From the NCBI RefSeq assembly GCF_008728635.1, contig NZ_CP044285.1, positions 1,922,001 through 1,986,000 on the forward strand: a stretch of 64,000 nucleotides of DNA. The letters are read 5' to 3'. Source of the DNA: Hymenobacter baengnokdamensis (GTDB taxonomy: Bacteria; Bacteroidota; Bacteroidia; Cytophagales; Hymenobacteraceae). Of this stretch, positions 43,374 to 52,416 are shown piece after piece. Each line of letters opens with the position of its first letter. The stretch's first letter is position 1. The position numbers and the translations under genes were made by a program. Below the pieces are notes generated by a model. It saw only the letters and a list, made by a program, of their open reading frames with translations, had not been told where the DNA came from and did not search any database.

Positions 43374-45446
43374 ATGTCTGATACGACGCCCACTAAACGC
43401 CGCAAGCCCACGCTGCCTAATCCCACGCCCCGGCCGGGAGTACAGCTCTGGGTGATGGCGGGGCTACTGGTGCTCTTTATCGGGATGTTCTGGTTTAACA
43501 ATCAGAACGCCGCTATTAAAATCAATCAGCAGAAGTTTGAGCAGATGCTGGCCGCGGGCGATGTACACGATGTGTCGCTCGTCAACTCGAAAACCGTAGA
43601 GGTTGGCCTCACGCCGGCTGCTCTGCAGAAGCCTGAGTATCAGCGCGAGCTTACGGCGCACCGCGGGCCGTTTGCCGACCGGGGCGCGCAGTACTACTTC
43701 CCGATTTTCGACGCGAAGTATTTCCAGGAGCAGCTCGATAAGCTGCAGGCCAACAAGCCGGCCGAGCAGCGCCTGCGCCTCGACCCCGTGGACCGCGTAG
43801 GCCTGCTCGACATTGTGAGCAGCTACGGGCTGATTATTCTCAGCATTATCCTGTTCGTGTTCCTCATGCGCCGCATGAGCAGCGCGGGTGGCCCCGGCGG
43901 CCAGATTTTTAACATTGGCAAGAGCCGCGCGGCGCTTTTTGAAGGCGGTGATAAAGTGAAGATTACGTTTAAGGACGTAGCCGGTCTGGAAGAAGCAAAA
44001 GAAGAAGTGCAGGAGATTGTGGAGTTTCTGAAGAACCCTAGTAAATTCACTATATTAGGCGGTAAGATTCCAAAAGGCGCTTTGCTCGTCGGACCTCCCG
44101 GTACTGGCAAAACCCTGCTGGCCAAAGCCGTAGCCGGCGAGGCCGATGTGCCGTTCTTCTCGCTCTCGGGCTCCGACTTCGTCGAGATGTTTGTGGGCGT
44201 GGGCGCGGCCCGGGTGCGCGACCTGTTCAAGCAAGCCAAGGCCAAAGCGCCGTGCATCATCTTTATTGATGAGATTGACGCCGTGGGCCGCTCGCGGAGC
44301 AAGGGCTCGATGCCCGGCGGCAACGACGAGCGCGAAAATACCCTGAACTCGCTGCTGGTAGAAATGGATGGTTTCGGCACCGACTCGGGCGTTATCATTC
44401 TGGCGGCTACCAACCGGCCCGATACCTTGGACTCAGCCCTGCTGCGCCCCGGCCGCTTCGACCGGCAGATTAGTATTGACAAGCCCGATATCAACGGCCG
44501 CACGGAGATTTTCAACGTGCACCTCAAGCCCCTCACCCTGGGCCCCGATGTGGATGCCAAGCGACTATCGGCCCAAACGCCGGGCTTTGCGGGCGCCGAA
44601 ATTGCCAACGTCTGCAACGAAGCCGCCCTAATTGCGGCGCGCCGTGATAAAAAATTTATTACGAATCAGGACTTTACCGATGCCATTGACCGCGTAATCG
44701 GGGGCCTTGAGAAGAAGAATAAGATTATCAGCCCCCAGGAAAAGCGGATTGTGGCCTACCACGAAGCCGGCCACGCCATTGCCGGCTGGTTTCTGGAGCA
44801 CGCCGACCCGCTGGTGAAAGTAAGCATTGTGCCGCGCGGCGTAGCGGCGCTGGGCTATGCCCAATACCTGCCCCGCGAGCAGTTTCTGTACAACGTAGAG
44901 CAGATGACCGACGAGATGTGCATGACGCTGGGCGGGCGCGCTGCGGAAGAAATCGTATTTGGCAAAATCTCGACCGGCGCGCTCAGCGACCTCGAGCGCA
45001 TTACCAAAACGGCGCAGTCGATGGTGGCTATCTACGGTATGAACTCGAAGCTCGGCAATGTGTCGTACTACGACTCGAAGGGCCAGAATGAGTATGGCTT
45101 CTCGAAGCCTTACTCGGAAGCTACGGCGCAGCTCATGGACGAAGAAATCCGCCACATTATCGAGCAGGCGTATATCCGCACCAAGGAATTGCTGATAGAG
45201 CGCCGCCACGAGCTGGAAGTAGTAGCCAAGGAGCTGCTGGAAAAAGAGGTGCTGCTGCAAGACGACCTGGAGCGCCTCGTGGGCAAGCGCCCCTTCGATG
45301 AGCAGACCACCTATCAGGCGCACATGGCCGGCACCGACCGCTCCGAAACCCTGAGCGACCTCAAGCAGGAGCATCCCGGCCTGCCCTTAGGCCAAGACAC
45401 GCCCGAGCCGCACCTGCCCGGCCTCAATGAGCCCGAAATAGTATAG
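43374..45446 (+). CDS. ftsH: ATP-dependent zinc metalloprotease FtsH
   Basis: FtsH is the membrane-bound AAA+ protease that degrades unassembled membrane proteins and regulators. The 690-residue protein has two membrane segments (about 24-42 and 147-165), a periplasmic loop, and the AAA module with [19 protein letters not shown] and the second region of homology [20 protein letters not shown]. The zinc site is HEAGH. The C-terminal tail is rich in Asp, Glu and Pro. A strong terminator follows at 45479-45508. Confidence 0.98.
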   Translation: MSDTTPTKRRKPTLPNPTPRPGVQLWVMAGLLVLFIGMFWFNNQNAAIKINQQKFEQMLAAGDVHDVSLVNSKTVEVGLTPAALQKPEYQRELTAHRGPFADRGAQYYFPIFDAKYFQEQLDKLQANKPAEQRLRLDPVDRVGLLDIVSSYGLIILSIILFVFLMRRMSSAGGPGGQIFNIGKSRAALFEGGDKVKITFKDVAGLEEAKEEVQEIVEFLKNPSKFTILGGKIPKGALLVGPPGTGKTLLAKAVAGEADVPFFSLSGSDFVEMFVGVGAARVRDLFKQAKAKAPCIIFIDEIDAVGRSRSKGSMPGGNDERENTLNSLLVEMDGFGTDSGVIILAATNRPDTLDSALLRPGRFDRQISIDKPDINGRTEIFNVHLKPLTLGPDVDAKRLSAQTPGFAGAEIANVCNEAALIAARRDKKFITNQDFTDAIDRVIGGLEKKNKIISPQEKRIVAYHEAGHAIAGWFLEHADPLVKVSIVPRGVAALGYAQYLPREQFLYNVEQMTDEMCMTLGGRAAEEIVFGKISTGALSDLERITKTAQSMVAIYGMNSKLGNVSYYDSKGQNEYGFSKPYSEATAQLMDEEIRHIIEQAYIRTKELLIERRHELEVVAKELLEKEVLLQDDLERLVGKRPFDEQTTYQAHMAGTDRSETLSDLKQEHPGLPLGQDTPEPHLPGLNEPEIV

Positions 45447-45478
45447 GTTTTTATCTATATTTATTCAATATCCGTGTT

Positions 45479-45508
45479 AAAAAGGCCAGCCGCAAGGCTG
45501 GCCTTTTT
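45479..45508. terminator. Terminator after ftsH
   Basis: A perfect 13-bp stem (AAAAAGGCCAGCC, loop GCAA, GGCTGGCCTTTTT) lies 33 bases after the ftsH stop and 22 bases before the LUD gene ATG. Confidence 0.9.
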
Positions 45509-45517
45509 GGTGGCTGT

Positions 45518-45525
45518 TACCTTTG
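45518..45525 (+). promoter_or_regulatory. Perfect -7 box just before the LUD gene
   Basis: TACCTTTG matches the Bacteroidetes -7 consensus TAnnTTTG at every fixed position and ends four bases before the ATG at 45530. No TTTG is seen at the -33 distance. If it is used, transcription would begin at or next to the start codon and give a leaderless mRNA. Confidence 0.5.
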
Positions 45526-45529
45526 CCTT

Positions 45530-46192
45530 ATGCTTTCATCGCGCGATAAATTGCTGAGCCGTATCCGTGCGGCCCTGGCCGCCGGGCCGGCCCCGGCGCC
45601 ACCGGTGCCCGATTGGGCCGCGCCGGTGCATCCGCCGCTGCCGGCCGCCGACCTGGCCGTGACGTTTGCGAACAATTTTCGGCGTATCGGGGGCGAGTTT
45701 TTTTACTGCGAAAGCCTGGCGCAGCTCGGCAGTGAGTTGCGTACCTGGCTGGCCGGGCACCTGCCGGCCGGCCAGCAGTTTTACGTGTGGGAGCCAGCTA
45801 TGCAGGCACTGCTTAGCACCGCCCAGGTGCCGTTTCAGGCCACAGAAACTGATTTTAAAGCGCAGGCCGCCGTGGGCCTTACGTCCTGTGAGGCGCTGGT
45901 AGCCCGCACGGGCAGCCTGGTCGTAACACCCGCTTCAGCCAGCGGCCGGCGCCTTAGCATCTACCCCGACCAGCATATTGTAGTGGCCCGCCCAAGCCAG
46001 GTAGTGGCCGAAATCGGCGACGCGCTGCGTACCGTGCAGGCTCGCTACGGCGCTGCGCTGCCCTCTATGTTATCGCTCACTACGGGCCCCAGCCGCACGG
46101 CCGACATTGAAAAAACCCTGGTGCTGGGGGCCCACGGTCCGCGTCGGCTCAGCTTATTCTTACTGGAAGATGACGCCGAAAACATTGCCTGA
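45530..46192 (+). CDS. LUD-domain protein (LutC/YkgG-like)
   Basis: This 220-residue soluble protein has the LUD domain seen in LutC: the last 130 residues include VGLTSCEALVARTGSLVVTPASASGRRLSIYPDQHIVVARPSQVV and SLTTGPSRTADIEKTLVLGAHGPRRL. LutA/LutB partners for L-lactate oxidation are absent here. In Bacteroidota a lone LUD gene downstream of ftsH is a conserved arrangement whose function is not settled. It overlaps the next gene by 23 bases. Confidence 0.9.
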   Translation: MLSSRDKLLSRIRAALAAGPAPAPPVPDWAAPVHPPLPAADLAVTFANNFRRIGGEFFYCESLAQLGSELRTWLAGHLPAGQQFYVWEPAMQALLSTAQVPFQATETDFKAQAAVGLTSCEALVARTGSLVVTPASASGRRLSIYPDQHIVVARPSQVVAEIGDALRTVQARYGAALPSMLSLTTGPSRTADIEKTLVLGAHGPRRLSLFLLEDDAENIA

Positions 46193-46961
46193 GCTGCCAC
46201 CGCTGGCAATGGCACCGGGGCAGCGCGTGTATTTCGCCTCCGATTTTCATCTGGGTGCGCCCGATGCCGCCACTTCCCGCGAGCGGGAGCGCCGCATTGT
46301 ACGCTGGCTCGATATGGCCGCCCAGGATGCCGCAGCAATATACCTTTTGGGAGATATATTCGACTTTTGGTTTGAGTACAGACACGCTATTCCCCGGGGG
46401 TTTAGCCGCTTGCAGGGCAAGCTGGCCGAGCTGACGGATGCCGGGCTGCCCATTACCCTCTTTACCGGCAACCACGACATGTGGATGTTTGGCTATTTTA
46501 CCCAGGAAATGGGCATTCCCATTCTGCGCGAGCCGGTGTCGCAGCGCATGGGTACGCAGCTGTTTCACATTGGCCACGGCGACGGCCTGGGGCCGGGCGA
46601 CTTTGCCTACAAGCGCCTCATGAAGCCCGTATTTAACTCGCGCTTTACGCAGTGGCTGTTTGCCCGCCTGCACCCCAACCTTGGCATTGGCATTGCCAAT
46701 AGCTGGAGCCGGCATTCGCGCATCCAGAACGGCGCGGCCGACGCTACCTATTTTGGGGAAGATGAATGGCTGCTCGTGCATTGCCGCGAGCTCGAAAAGC
46801 GCCAGCACCACGACTATTACGTGTTTGGCCATCGCCACCTGCCGCTCGATGTGGCCGTAGGCCCGGGCAGCCGCTATATTAACCTCGGCGAATGGGTCAA
46901 TTATTGCTCGTATGGCGTGTATGATGGCAGTACGATGGTTTTGCAGGAGTTTACGGGTTGA
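46170..46961 (+). CDS. UDP-2,3-diacylglucosamine diphosphatase (LpxH-like metallophosphoesterase)
   Basis: LpxH hydrolyses UDP-2,3-diacylglucosamine to lipid X in lipid A synthesis. The 263-residue protein has all the calcineurin-like metal motifs in order: ASDFHLG, LLGDIFDFWFEY, FTGNHDMWMFGY, HIGHGDG and VFGHRHLPLD. The ATG at 46170 overlaps the LUD gene by 23 bases; an in-frame ATG at 46209 would avoid overlap and still contain the whole domain. Translational coupling to the LUD gene is plausible. Confidence 0.9.
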   Translation: MTPKTLPELPPLAMAPGQRVYFASDFHLGAPDAATSRERERRIVRWLDMAAQDAAAIYLLGDIFDFWFEYRHAIPRGFSRLQGKLAELTDAGLPITLFTGNHDMWMFGYFTQEMGIPILREPVSQRMGTQLFHIGHGDGLGPGDFAYKRLMKPVFNSRFTQWLFARLHPNLGIGIANSWSRHSRIQNGAADATYFGEDEWLLVHCRELEKRQHHDYYVFGHRHLPLDVAVGPGSRYINLGEWVNYCSYGVYDGSTMVLQEFTG

Positions 46962-46968
46962 AGTAAGC

Positions 46969-47934
46969 ATGTGGAAGACCCCGGCAGCAATAAAGGAGAG
47001 CAGGCTTGGAGCATTGACGCGCCTCGTGGCTGCGGCCTCTTCATTGCTGGTTCTGCCTTCCGGGTTCGTGCAGGCGCAAACCGTGCCTGGGGCTGCCTCG
47101 GTGGCTCCGGCCGGCCGCGTGGCGCCGGTTGAAACAGCTCCCGCTACCAAAGCTCCGGCTGCCAGCGTACTGGCTCCCGCGCCGGGCACCTGGACGCTCG
47201 TGAAAACCCTGACGCTGCCCGGCCCCGGCGCGGCCTCACTCGACCGGCGCGGCACGCTTTACCTGGCCGACCAGGACAATAATCTTCGGCAGCTGGCCCG
47301 CGACGGGCAGCCGCTCAATACCTATTCGCCCACGCAACCCGGCCATGTGGCCGTGGTAGAAGCCTGGAACCAGAATAGCCTGCTGGTTTTTTACGACGAC
47401 CGCCAGCAGGTGCTGCTGCTCGACCGCTTTCTGGCGCCGCTTAGCGAGATACGACTGGCCGACTATATCGACGGCACCATCCGCACGGCTACGCTGGCCC
47501 CCGACGGCTTGCTCTGGCTGCTCGATGAAAGTACGCTGACACTCCGCGAGTTTGACCCTCAGGCGCTGCGCGTGGTGCAGAATACACCGCTCGACCTCAT
47601 TATCGGCCATAGCCGGCCTGACTTCCGCTTTCTGCGCCAGTACCAGAACAACGTGTACCTCGTGGACCACACCAGCGGCATCTTCGTGTTCGATAACCTC
47701 GGCAACTATCGCAAGAAGCTGCCCTTTACCGGCCTCGATTTTATCACGTTTCGGGGCGATGAGCTGGTATACATCAGCGGCGGAGAACTACACTTCTTTC
47801 ACCTTTACAGCCTTACTGAACGCACCCAGCCGCTGCCGGCCGGCCTTGATGCAACAAGCGTGCGCCAGATACTGCTTGGTGACCAGTTTGCTTATTTCAT
47901 CACCAGTAAGGGCATTAGTATCTATCAGCTATGA
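46969..47934 (+). CDS. Exported beta-propeller-like protein
   Basis: This 321-residue protein has an N-terminal signal (TRLVAAASSLLVLPSGFVQAQ), a Pro/Ala-rich linker and a repetitive beta-strand domain from about residue 75. Its blocks follow the scheme of propeller blades: GTLYLADQDNNLRQLARDGQ, LLVFYDDRQQVLLLDRFL, NNVYLVDHTSGIFVFDNLGN and ISGGELHFFHLYSL. No catalytic site is seen. It may be a ligand-binding or scaffold protein of the envelope. It begins eight bases after the LpxH-like gene and is probably co-transcribed with it. Confidence 0.7.
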   Translation: MWKTPAAIKESRLGALTRLVAAASSLLVLPSGFVQAQTVPGAASVAPAGRVAPVETAPATKAPAASVLAPAPGTWTLVKTLTLPGPGAASLDRRGTLYLADQDNNLRQLARDGQPLNTYSPTQPGHVAVVEAWNQNSLLVFYDDRQQVLLLDRFLAPLSEIRLADYIDGTIRTATLAPDGLLWLLDESTLTLREFDPQALRVVQNTPLDLIIGHSRPDFRFLRQYQNNVYLVDHTSGIFVFDNLGNYRKKLPFTGLDFITFRGDELVYISGGELHFFHLYSLTERTQPLPAGLDATSVRQILLGDQFAYFITSKGISIYQL

Positions 47935-48123
47935 TAGCGTAAGAGTCCGTTCATAATGAGACAGTAGCGCTAAAAAATAGTGCAGATTATCGGGCTAATG
48001 TGGCTCGCGGGCCGCGCGGTTGTAGCCACGTTGCAGAAGTGAAGAAAGGGCAGGGAGCATGTAACCAGGTGGGCGGCCGGCCGTTAATCCAGGCAAGTAA
48101 TCCATTCCTTTTCCCTTTTCCAC

Positions 48124-49287
48124 ATGAAAGCCTTAGTGTTTCACGGCCCGCGCAACGTTAGCGTCGATACAGTTGACGACCCCAAGCTGAAAGACTCGCG
48201 CGATGCCATCATTCGCGTAACCAGCACGGCCATCTGCGGGTCCGACCTGCACATCTACAACGGCAGCCTGCCTACCTCGCCCATGGTGCTTGGGCACGAG
48301 TTCATGGGCATTGTGGAAGAAGTAGGCCGCGGCGTGGGCAACCTCAAGCGGGGCGACCGCGTGGTAGTACCCTTTCCGGTGGCCTGCGGCACCTGTTTTT
48401 TTTGCAACCACGCGCTGCCCGGCCACTGCGAAAACTCTAACCCCGAGCACTATGGCCCCGAGGGGGGCCTGATGACCCAGAAAGGCGGCGCGCTTTTCGG
48501 CTATACCGACCTCTACGGTGGCTACGACGGCGGCCAGGCCGAGTACGTGCGGGTGCCCTACGCCGACTTTGGGCCGCGTAAAGTGCCTGATTTCCTGAGC
48601 GATGAGCAGGTATTGTTCCTGACTGATATCTTCCCCACCGGCTATTCCGGTATCGACTGGGCCGAGGTGCGGGGCGGCGAGTTTATTGCTATTTTCGGCG
48701 CTGGTCCGGTAGGTATTATGGCTGCTAAAAGCGCCTGGCTGCGCGGTGCCGCCCGCGTGGTTATCATTGATACGCAGCAGTATCGACTCGATAAGGCCAA
48801 AGAAACCACGCGCTGCGAAACCATTCTGTGGGAAAGCCACGACCAGGTAGTGCAGCTGATTCGCGACATGAGCGAAGGTCGGGGGGCCGACGTCTGCGTC
48901 GATTGCGTGGGCTTTGAGCCCGACCGCGACCTAATCGACCGCGCCAAGGCCGTTATCAATCTTGAAAAAGGCTCGCCTAAGGTGCTGGAAACCTGCATGA
49001 GCGCGGTGCGGCGCGGCGGCGTAGTGTCGGTGCTGGGCGTGTACGTGACGACCAACGATAACTTCCCGGTCGGGCAGTTTTTTGATAAAGGCATTAAGCT
49101 GGTAGGTGGTCAGGCTCCGGCCCATCGGCACATCGACAAGCTGTTGCAGCACATTATTAAAGGCGAAGTAGTGCTTGATGATATTATCTCGCACCGCCTG
49201 CCCCTAAGCCAAGCTGCGCACGGCTACGACATCTTCCGTCACAAAAAGGATAACTGCGTGAAAGTAGTGCTCAAGCCCGGCGAGTAA
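48124..49287 (+). CDS. Zinc-dependent alcohol dehydrogenase (formaldehyde dehydrogenase-like)
   Basis: This 387-residue medium-chain dehydrogenase has the catalytic zinc residues in CGSD and GHEF, and the structural-zinc cysteines in CGTCFFCNHALPGHC. The Rossmann motif is FGAGPVGIMAA. The insert around GGYDGGQAEYVRVPYADFGPRKVPD and the DCVGFEPDRDLIDRAKAV block resemble glutathione-independent formaldehyde dehydrogenases and related threonine-type dehydrogenases. The substrate is not certain. The 189-base upstream gap shows no clear promoter. Confidence 0.9.
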   Translation: MKALVFHGPRNVSVDTVDDPKLKDSRDAIIRVTSTAICGSDLHIYNGSLPTSPMVLGHEFMGIVEEVGRGVGNLKRGDRVVVPFPVACGTCFFCNHALPGHCENSNPEHYGPEGGLMTQKGGALFGYTDLYGGYDGGQAEYVRVPYADFGPRKVPDFLSDEQVLFLTDIFPTGYSGIDWAEVRGGEFIAIFGAGPVGIMAAKSAWLRGAARVVIIDTQQYRLDKAKETTRCETILWESHDQVVQLIRDMSEGRGADVCVDCVGFEPDRDLIDRAKAVINLEKGSPKVLETCMSAVRRGGVVSVLGVYVTTNDNFPVGQFFDKGIKLVGGQAPAHRHIDKLLQHIIKGEVVLDDIISHRLPLSQAAHGYDIFRHKKDNCVKVVLKPGE

Positions 49288-49308
49288 TATAGGTAATTGA
49301 TACTATTT

Positions 49309-49356
49309 AGCCCGGTTGCTTACACTGAAAATGAAGTAAGCAGCCGGGCTTTTTTT
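49309..49356 (+). terminator. Terminator after the alcohol dehydrogenase gene
   Basis: A 15-bp stem with one mismatch (AGCCCGGTTGCTTAC / GTAAGCAGCCGGGCT) with a 12-base loop is followed by a run of seven T. Confidence 0.88.
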
Positions 49357-49423
49357 CAGCTCTTGCGTATCTTGTTAGTGCGAATAGATACTAGAGTACA
49401 GAAGATACGTTTTACTTGCATTA

Positions 49424-52060
49424 ATGCCGAAAAAATACGTTCAGCGTAGCGTTGTCTGGCTTCTTGCGCTGGCTAGGGTGATTTTGCTAAGTACCTCGCC
49501 AGTGCTGGGGCAGGTTGCCGACAGTAAGCTGGCTCCCAGGGTGGCGGCTGCCATTCAGCGTAGCCCTGGCCACCAGGCGGTACGCCTGCGGGTGCGCGAT
49601 GCGGCGGCCTTCTGGCAGTGGGCAAAGCAGTCGCAGCCTGAAATGCAGCTTGGTTGGGGCCCGATTGGCGAAACTACGCTAACAGTCAGGCATATAACGG
49701 TGAAGCAGTTGGCTGCTTTGGCCGCCTCGCCGTTGGTTGAGTTTATAGATGTGCCCGACCGCGTGGCCCACGACGAGCGCCTGCTCAATGGGGCCGACCT
49801 GACCGTGAACGGCCTGCGAGCCGTGCAGCGTCACTACCCGGCGCTGACCGGCCAGGGCCTGACGGTAAGCATCAAGGAAAACCCCTTGGATGCTACTGAC
49901 CTCGACTTTCGGGGGCGCTTGTTGAATACACCGGCCGGCACGGTTATCGCCTCGGCGCACGCCAGCATTATGGCCACGCTTATTGCGGGCGGCGGCAACT
50001 CGGGGCCGGCGGGGGAGGGAGCCGCCCGGCAGGCGGCTATTGCGTCGTCGTCCTATTCCAACCTGCTGCCCGATGCCAACGATGAGCTTATCAAGCTGGG
50101 CGTGAGCGTGCAAAATCATTCCTACGGTACGGGTATCGAAAATTATTACGGCCTCGAAGCCCTGGGCTACGACCAGCAGACGCGCCAGCTGCCCACGCTG
50201 CTACACGTTTTTTCGTCGGGAAATTCAGGCACCGCCGCCAGTTCCGACGGCTTGTACAAGGGGTTGGTGGCCGTGGACAATCTTACCGGCCAGTTTAAGA
50301 TGTCGAAAAATTCGCTGGCCGTTGGCGCTACCGATGCGCTGGGCCAGGTGGCGGCGCTCAGCTCGCGCGGGCCGGCCTACGATGGCCGCATCAAGCCCGA
50401 GCTGGTGGCGTATGGCGACGCGGGCTCGTCCGATGCGTCCGCGTTGGGGTCGGGGGCCGCCTTGCTCGTGCAGCAGGCGTACCGCGATAGCCAGGGTGGC
50501 ACCTTGCCACCCGCCGCTTTGGTAAAGGCGGCGCTCATCAACAGTGCCGACGATGTGGGCCGGCCGCAAGTCGATTTTGTGTCGGGCTTTGGCCAGCTTG
50601 ATGCCTTGGGGGCCGTGCGAACGGTGTTGGAAGGCCGCTACCGCTTTGGCACCGTGGCGCAAAGCCAGGAGCAGGTCATTAGCCTTCCTGTACCGCCAGG
50701 TACGGCGCAGCTGAAAGTGACGCTGGTCTGGACCGACCCTGAGGCAGCAGCCAACGCCACTAAGGCACTCGTCAACGACCTCGACCTGGCGGTGCAGGGG
50801 CCGGGCAGCACGCAGTGGCTGCCCTGGACGCTTAGCGCTTATCCCAGCCTCGACTCGCTGGCGATGCCCGCCCGCCGGGGCGCCGACCACCTCAACAATG
50901 TAGAGCAGGTAACTATCGAGCAGCCCACGGCGGGTACCTATCAGCTACGGGTGCGTGGCTACGCCGTGCCCAGCAGTCCGCAGGCGTTCAGCCTGGCCTA
51001 CGAAGTGACAGCTCCCGGCCTGGAATGGGTGGTACCCAGCAGCTTGCTTGATGTGCGGCCGGACCAGCCCACGCTATTGCGCTGGGCCTGGGCCGGCCCG
51101 CCCGCTGCTGGTCGCCTCGACTACCGCCCAGTAGGGCAGGCCAGCTGGCGCACCCTGGCGGCGGGCGTCGACCTGAGCCAGCGCACCTACAGCTGGGTTG
51201 CGCCTGATACTGCCACACTGGCGCAGGTTCGCTGGGTGTTTGGCAGCCAGGTAGTTGTGTCTGATACTTTTGCGCTGGCCCGGCCGCTGCCGCTACACGT
51301 CGGCTACATCTGCCCCGCCGCTACGCTCCTGACGTGGCCCGCTACGCCGGGGGCTGCGCAGTACCAGGTGTATCGGCTGGGTGCGACGGCTCTGGAGCCC
51401 TTCAGGCTCATAGCCGATACCCTGTTGAGTATAGTGCCCAGCCAGAATGCGGGCCCTTATTTTGCAGTGGCCCCCGTGCTAGGTGGCAAACTAGCCGAGC
51501 GCGGAGCCACTGCCAACCTGTTCGAAGCAGGAATTAGCTGCTACATCCGCTCGTTTCTGGCACAGCAGCCCATTGCGGATACCGCGCGCTTATCGCTGGT
51601 GCTGGGTAGTCTTTATCACTTGCAGTCGGTGCAGCTCCAGCGCCTTGGGCCGGGCGGCTTTCAGCCAGTCCAGACGCTGCTGCCCGTGACGCGGCTCACT
51701 ACCCTTTTTACCGACCTCGGCGCCTCCACGGGCCTCAATCAATACCGTATTCTGGGGCAGGATGCAAGCGGGCAGCAGTTTTACAGCGATACGGTAACGG
51801 TGCAGCTGGTGCGCCGCCACGAGCTGCTGGTGTTTCCGATACCAGCCCTGGTAGGGCAAGACCTGCAGGTGGCCGGCGAGCCCGGTGCGGAGCTGCAAAT
51901 CAGCCTCTACGATGCCCTGGGCCGCCTGGTACGCACGGCCACCGTCAACGGGGCCCTCAACCTGGTGGCTACGGCCGGCCTGCGTCCGGGCGTGTATCTG
52001 CTACGGGCTGCTCCAGCCGGTAGCACCGCGCTCACCCGGCGGGTGATACTTGTTGAATAA
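49424..52060 (+). CDS. Subtilisin-like serine protease with T9SS sorting domain
   Basis: This 878-residue protein has a signal peptide (about 1-29), an inhibitor-like prodomain (about 45-112), an S8 catalytic domain (about 120-410), a P-domain-like region (415-540), beta modules, and a C-terminal T9SS type A domain (PIPALVGQDLQV to GLRPGVYLL). His179 (SAHASIMATLIAGG), the oxyanion Asn267 (SSGNSG) and Ser336 (GSSDAS) fit the S8 motifs. The catalytic Asp position, usually in VxDxG, reads VSIKENPLD, so a Glu (152) or the later Asp (156) would have to serve. It may be secreted through the type IX system and anchored on the surface. Confidence 0.85.
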   Translation: MPKKYVQRSVVWLLALARVILLSTSPVLGQVADSKLAPRVAAAIQRSPGHQAVRLRVRDAAAFWQWAKQSQPEMQLGWGPIGETTLTVRHITVKQLAALAASPLVEFIDVPDRVAHDERLLNGADLTVNGLRAVQRHYPALTGQGLTVSIKENPLDATDLDFRGRLLNTPAGTVIASAHASIMATLIAGGGNSGPAGEGAARQAAIASSSYSNLLPDANDELIKLGVSVQNHSYGTGIENYYGLEALGYDQQTRQLPTLLHVFSSGNSGTAASSDGLYKGLVAVDNLTGQFKMSKNSLAVGATDALGQVAALSSRGPAYDGRIKPELVAYGDAGSSDASALGSGAALLVQQAYRDSQGGTLPPAALVKAALINSADDVGRPQVDFVSGFGQLDALGAVRTVLEGRYRFGTVAQSQEQVISLPVPPGTAQLKVTLVWTDPEAAANATKALVNDLDLAVQGPGSTQWLPWTLSAYPSLDSLAMPARRGADHLNNVEQVTIEQPTAGTYQLRVRGYAVPSSPQAFSLAYEVTAPGLEWVVPSSLLDVRPDQPTLLRWAWAGPPAAGRLDYRPVGQASWRTLAAGVDLSQRTYSWVAPDTATLAQVRWVFGSQVVVSDTFALARPLPLHVGYICPAATLLTWPATPGAAQYQVYRLGATALEPFRLIADTLLSIVPSQNAGPYFAVAPVLGGKLAERGATANLFEAGISCYIRSFLAQQPIADTARLSLVLGSLYHLQSVQLQRLGPGGFQPVQTLLPVTRLTTLFTDLGASTGLNQYRILGQDASGQQFYSDTVTVQLVRRHELLVFPIPALVGQDLQVAGEPGAELQISLYDALGRLVRTATVNGALNLVATAGLRPGVYLLRAAPAGSTALTRRVILVE

Positions 52061-52103
52061 CAGTTAATTATGAGAGAATATATTATTATACTTGTCAAGA
52101 ATT

Positions 52104-52137
52104 TTAAAATAAGGTCGTCATGACGACCTTATTTTAA
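52104..52137. terminator. 34-bp perfect palindrome, probable terminator of the subtilase gene
   Basis: TTAAAATAAGGTCGTCA and its exact reverse complement abut without a loop, with A and T runs at the ends. It begins 44 bases after the subtilase stop. Confidence 0.75.
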
Positions 52138-52174
52138 TTGAAGCTATTTAGGAAGTCGAATTGGGCAGTATTCT

Positions 52175-52260
52175 GGGCGGGCTGCCGGCTGTCCGCTCGT
52201 TAGATGAACAAATAGCGTGAACGACGAGCGGACAGCCGGCTAAAAACCAGCAGCCCGCCC
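52175..52260. repeat. Compound hairpin element
   Basis: An inner 17-bp perfect stem (GCCGGCTGTCCGCTCGT at 52184-52200, complement at 52224-52240) encloses a 23-base loop. An outer 11-bp stem (GGGCGGGCTGC at 52175-52185, complement at 52250-52260) is offset by the nine bases TAAAAACCA on the right arm. The size and stability suggest a structured RNA or a palindromic mobile repeat. No coding frame covers it. Confidence 0.6.
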
Positions 52261-52362
52261 CCTACACTGACTTGGAAATCACGCTGGTAAATAATAATAT
52301 TATTGTTTAATATAAATATTATGCATTATTGAGTGAATGCTTATACCAGCTACTGGTAAAAG

Positions 52363-52397
52363 TAAAGCCCCGGCCTGCTGAGCAGGCCGGGGCTTTA
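52363..52397. terminator. Terminator of the M57 metalloprotease gene
   Basis: A perfect 17-bp stem (TAAAGCCCCGGCCTGCT and complement) closes on a single central G. It lies 19 bases past the stop of the minus-strand metalloprotease gene and could also stop plus-strand transcripts. Confidence 0.85.
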
Positions 52398-52416
52398 GCA
52401 GCCTAAGCGGGGAAGC

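Larger units (their letters stand above)
52061..52416. other. 356-base gap with three palindromes, no gene
   Basis: Between the subtilase gene and the convergent M57 protease gene there is no credible coding frame. It contains a 34-bp perfect palindrome (52104-52137), a large compound hairpin (52175-52260), an A+T-rich stretch (52290-52330) and a 35-base terminator hairpin (52363-52397). Confidence 0.7.

Noticed and set aside
45530..46192. A lactate-utilisation operon (lutABC)
   Set aside because: Only the LUD-domain gene is present, with no LutA or LutB neighbour, in the standard ftsH context.
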